From NCBI GenBank assembly GCA_003153655.1, contig PMAK01000296.1, forward strand, positions 2,597 to 19,030: 16,434 bases of DNA. Reading direction: 5' to 3'. Position 1 is the stretch's first letter; each line of letters begins with the position of its first letter. The DNA is from Phycisphaerales bacterium. Its GTDB lineage: Bacteria > Planctomycetota > Phycisphaerae > Tepidisphaerales > Tepidisphaeraceae. The notes under the pieces are model-generated. The model had not been told where the DNA came from, did not search any database, and was given only the letters and a program-made list of their open reading frames with translations. Below are positions 15,249 to 16,434 of this stretch, piece after piece. The position numbers were made by a program, and so were the translations under genes.

Positions 15249-15433
15249 ACGATTATTCTAACATGCTCTGCAGGATTTACCGTTCCACGAATGCTCAAAG
15301 CACGCATCAAGGCCAGTCCCAAACAAAAAACAATCTCTTAGACCCAAATGAGTGCTTTCTCCTATTTCATCCTCATCCAAGCCACCCTCCAATCCATATC
15401 TGTTTTCTACAAGCACATGGAGTGGATAAGAAA
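15249..15433. other. Divergent intergenic region between coaB and the oxidoreductase
   Basis: This 185-base spacer holds the coaB -10 box at its left end and a weak ribosome binding site (GGAG, 15419-15422) eleven bases before ATG 15434. Seven-base complementary arms AAAGCAC (15297-15303) and GTGCTTT (15352-15358) are too far apart and too short to be convincing. I see no other gene or clear promoter for the rightward gene. Confidence 0.4.
15255..15260 (-). promoter_or_regulatory. -10 box of coaB, probably leaderless
   Basis: On the minus strand TAGAAT stands exactly six bases before ATG 15248 and is preceded by TGT, giving an extended -10 (TGTTAGAAT). There is no convincing -35 box and no ribosome binding site. 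It would drive the whole coaB-dut-ftsK cluster. Confidence 0.5.
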
Positions 15434-16434
15434 ATGAGCAAGAAACTTCGCCTCGGTGTCGTCGGCACAGGTGTCGCCTGGAACTCTCTCCACGCTAAGA
15501 CCTGGCTCAACCATCCCGAAATCGAAATCGCAGCCGTCTGCGACATCGTGAAGGAAAAAGCGGACCAGTTCGCCGCCGCGCATTCCATCAAGCACAGCGT
15601 TCGCGACTATCACGATCTTTTCAAACTTGATCTTGATCTGATAGACATCTGCACCCCCAATCTCCTCCACTCCGAAATCGCCGTCGCCGCCCTGGAAAAC
15701 GGCTGCCACGTCTTCACCGAAAAACCCGACGCCATCTCCCCCGAAGAAGCATCGAAAATGGCCGGCGCCGCTCAGAAGTCCGGCAAAGTTCTCATGGCCA
15801 TGCGCAACAACCGCTGGAATCCCGCCACCCGCTTCTTGAGCGACTTTATCAACCAGGGCCACGCCGGGGAAATCTATACGGGCCGTTGCGGCTGGCAACG
15901 CCGCCGCGGCATCCCCGGAAAAGGCGGGTGGTTCACCACCAAAGCCCTCTCCGGCGGCGGTCCCCTCATCGATCTGGGCGTCCATTTCATCGACGCCGCC
16001 ATCTGGCTAATGGGCAACCCCCGCCCCGTCGCCGTCAGCGGCTCAACCTACTGCAAGTTTGCCCATTCCACATTTTCCGATTCCGCCCACGCCATTTTCG
16101 GCGAAGCCAAGAAAGACGGGATTTTCGACGTGGAAGATCTCGCGATTGGCTTCATCCGCTTCGACAACGGGGCCAGCCTTCAGATCGAATTCTCCTGGGC
16201 CTCCAATATTGAAGAGGAAAATAATTTCGTCGAGCTGCGCGGCACCAAGGCCGGCTGCTTCCTCAGAAACGGGTCCGCCAAAGTCGTCACCGAAACCGAT
16301 GGACATTTTACCGAAATCACCCCCAAACCGGCCTTCGGAGAATACGGCGTTCACCGCTGGCACTTCATCGACGTCGTCGAAAGACGCGCCGCCCCGTTCC
16401 TCACAAAGCTAGGCCTGACATCATCCCCATCCCG
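15434..16434 (+). CDS. GFO/IDH/MocA-family NAD(P)-dependent oxidoreductase (3' end missing)
   Basis: The frame is open to the right edge; 333 codons are visible. The N-terminal Rossmann fold has LGVVGTGVAWNSLHA and an acidic residue after the second strand (AAVCDI). The family motif EKP occurs in VFTEKPDAIS, and the C-terminal half has GGGPLIDLGVHFIDAAIWLM, the usual substrate-domain signature. Members oxidise or reduce sugars and inositols; the substrate cannot be told here. The start ATG 15434 is preceded by GGAG eleven bases upstream. The last ~10 codons (KLGLTSSPS) do not look like the family, whereas one extra base near 16416 would give GLDII, which does, so a frameshift near the edge is possible. 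Confidence 0.88.
   Translation, partial: MSKKLRLGVVGTGVAWNSLHAKTWLNHPEIEIAAVCDIVKEKADQFAAAHSIKHSVRDYHDLFKLDLDLIDICTPNLLHSEIAVAALENGCHVFTEKPDAISPEEASKMAGAAQKSGKVLMAMRNNRWNPATRFLSDFINQGHAGEIYTGRCGWQRRRGIPGKGGWFTTKALSGGGPLIDLGVHFIDAAIWLMGNPRPVAVSGSTYCKFAHSTFSDSAHAIFGEAKKDGIFDVEDLAIGFIRFDNGASLQIEFSWASNIEEENNFVELRGTKAGCFLRNGSAKVVTETDGHFTEITPKPAFGEYGVHRWHFIDVVERRAAPFLTKLGLTSSPS

Overview
The window is a stretch of a bacterial chromosome (roughly 55-60% G+C by eye, third codon positions strongly biased to C). It most likely comes from a planctomycete, perhaps a Phycisphaerae-like lineage. This is an inference from three things: the first gene looks like the long membrane-anchored C-terminal extension that planctomycetes attach to ECF sigma factors; the intergenic repeats are of a kind I associate with environmental planctomycete and related genomes; and several genes carry a -10 box directly in front of the start codon with no ribosome binding site. 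I could run no database search.

Layout. Positions 1-7417 (+) hold a co-directional run: the 3' part of a probable ECF sigma factor extension, two tandem paralogous GT-C membrane glycosyltransferases (the second interrupted by an in-frame TAA), and a YyaL/SSP411-type thioredoxin-domain protein with a DsbD-alpha-like tail. A 221-base intergenic region with a large inverted-repeat element follows, then leucyl aminopeptidase pepA (+) and moaC (+). Next come aroB (-), a small nucleotidyltransferase-like gene (+) wedged between aroB and ftsK, and a minus-strand cluster coaB-dut-ftsK (transcribed right to left). The last gene (+), a GFO/IDH/MocA oxidoreductase, runs off the right edge.

How the genes work together. 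coaB-dut-ftsK is a housekeeping cluster for coenzyme A synthesis, nucleotide-pool sanitation and chromosome segregation. pepA, moaC and aroB are ordinary housekeeping genes for peptide turnover, molybdopterin and shikimate. The left block is accessory: a probable regulator with an extracytoplasmic sensory or binding part, then polyprenyl-sugar-dependent glycosyltransferases and a thioredoxin-fold protein.

The observations most worth following are: the single nonsense codon in an otherwise intact glycosyltransferase duplicate; the -10 hexamer placed exactly six bases before the start codon of three genes, which suggests leaderless mRNAs; the sigma-factor extension with three WxG beta repeats; the SSP411/DsbD-alpha fusion; and several families of small palindromic repeats, one apparently nested in another. 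No tRNA, rRNA, CRISPR array, insertion sequence or clear defence system was seen, and I do not claim a new system. No stretch longer than about 300 bases lacks a gene.
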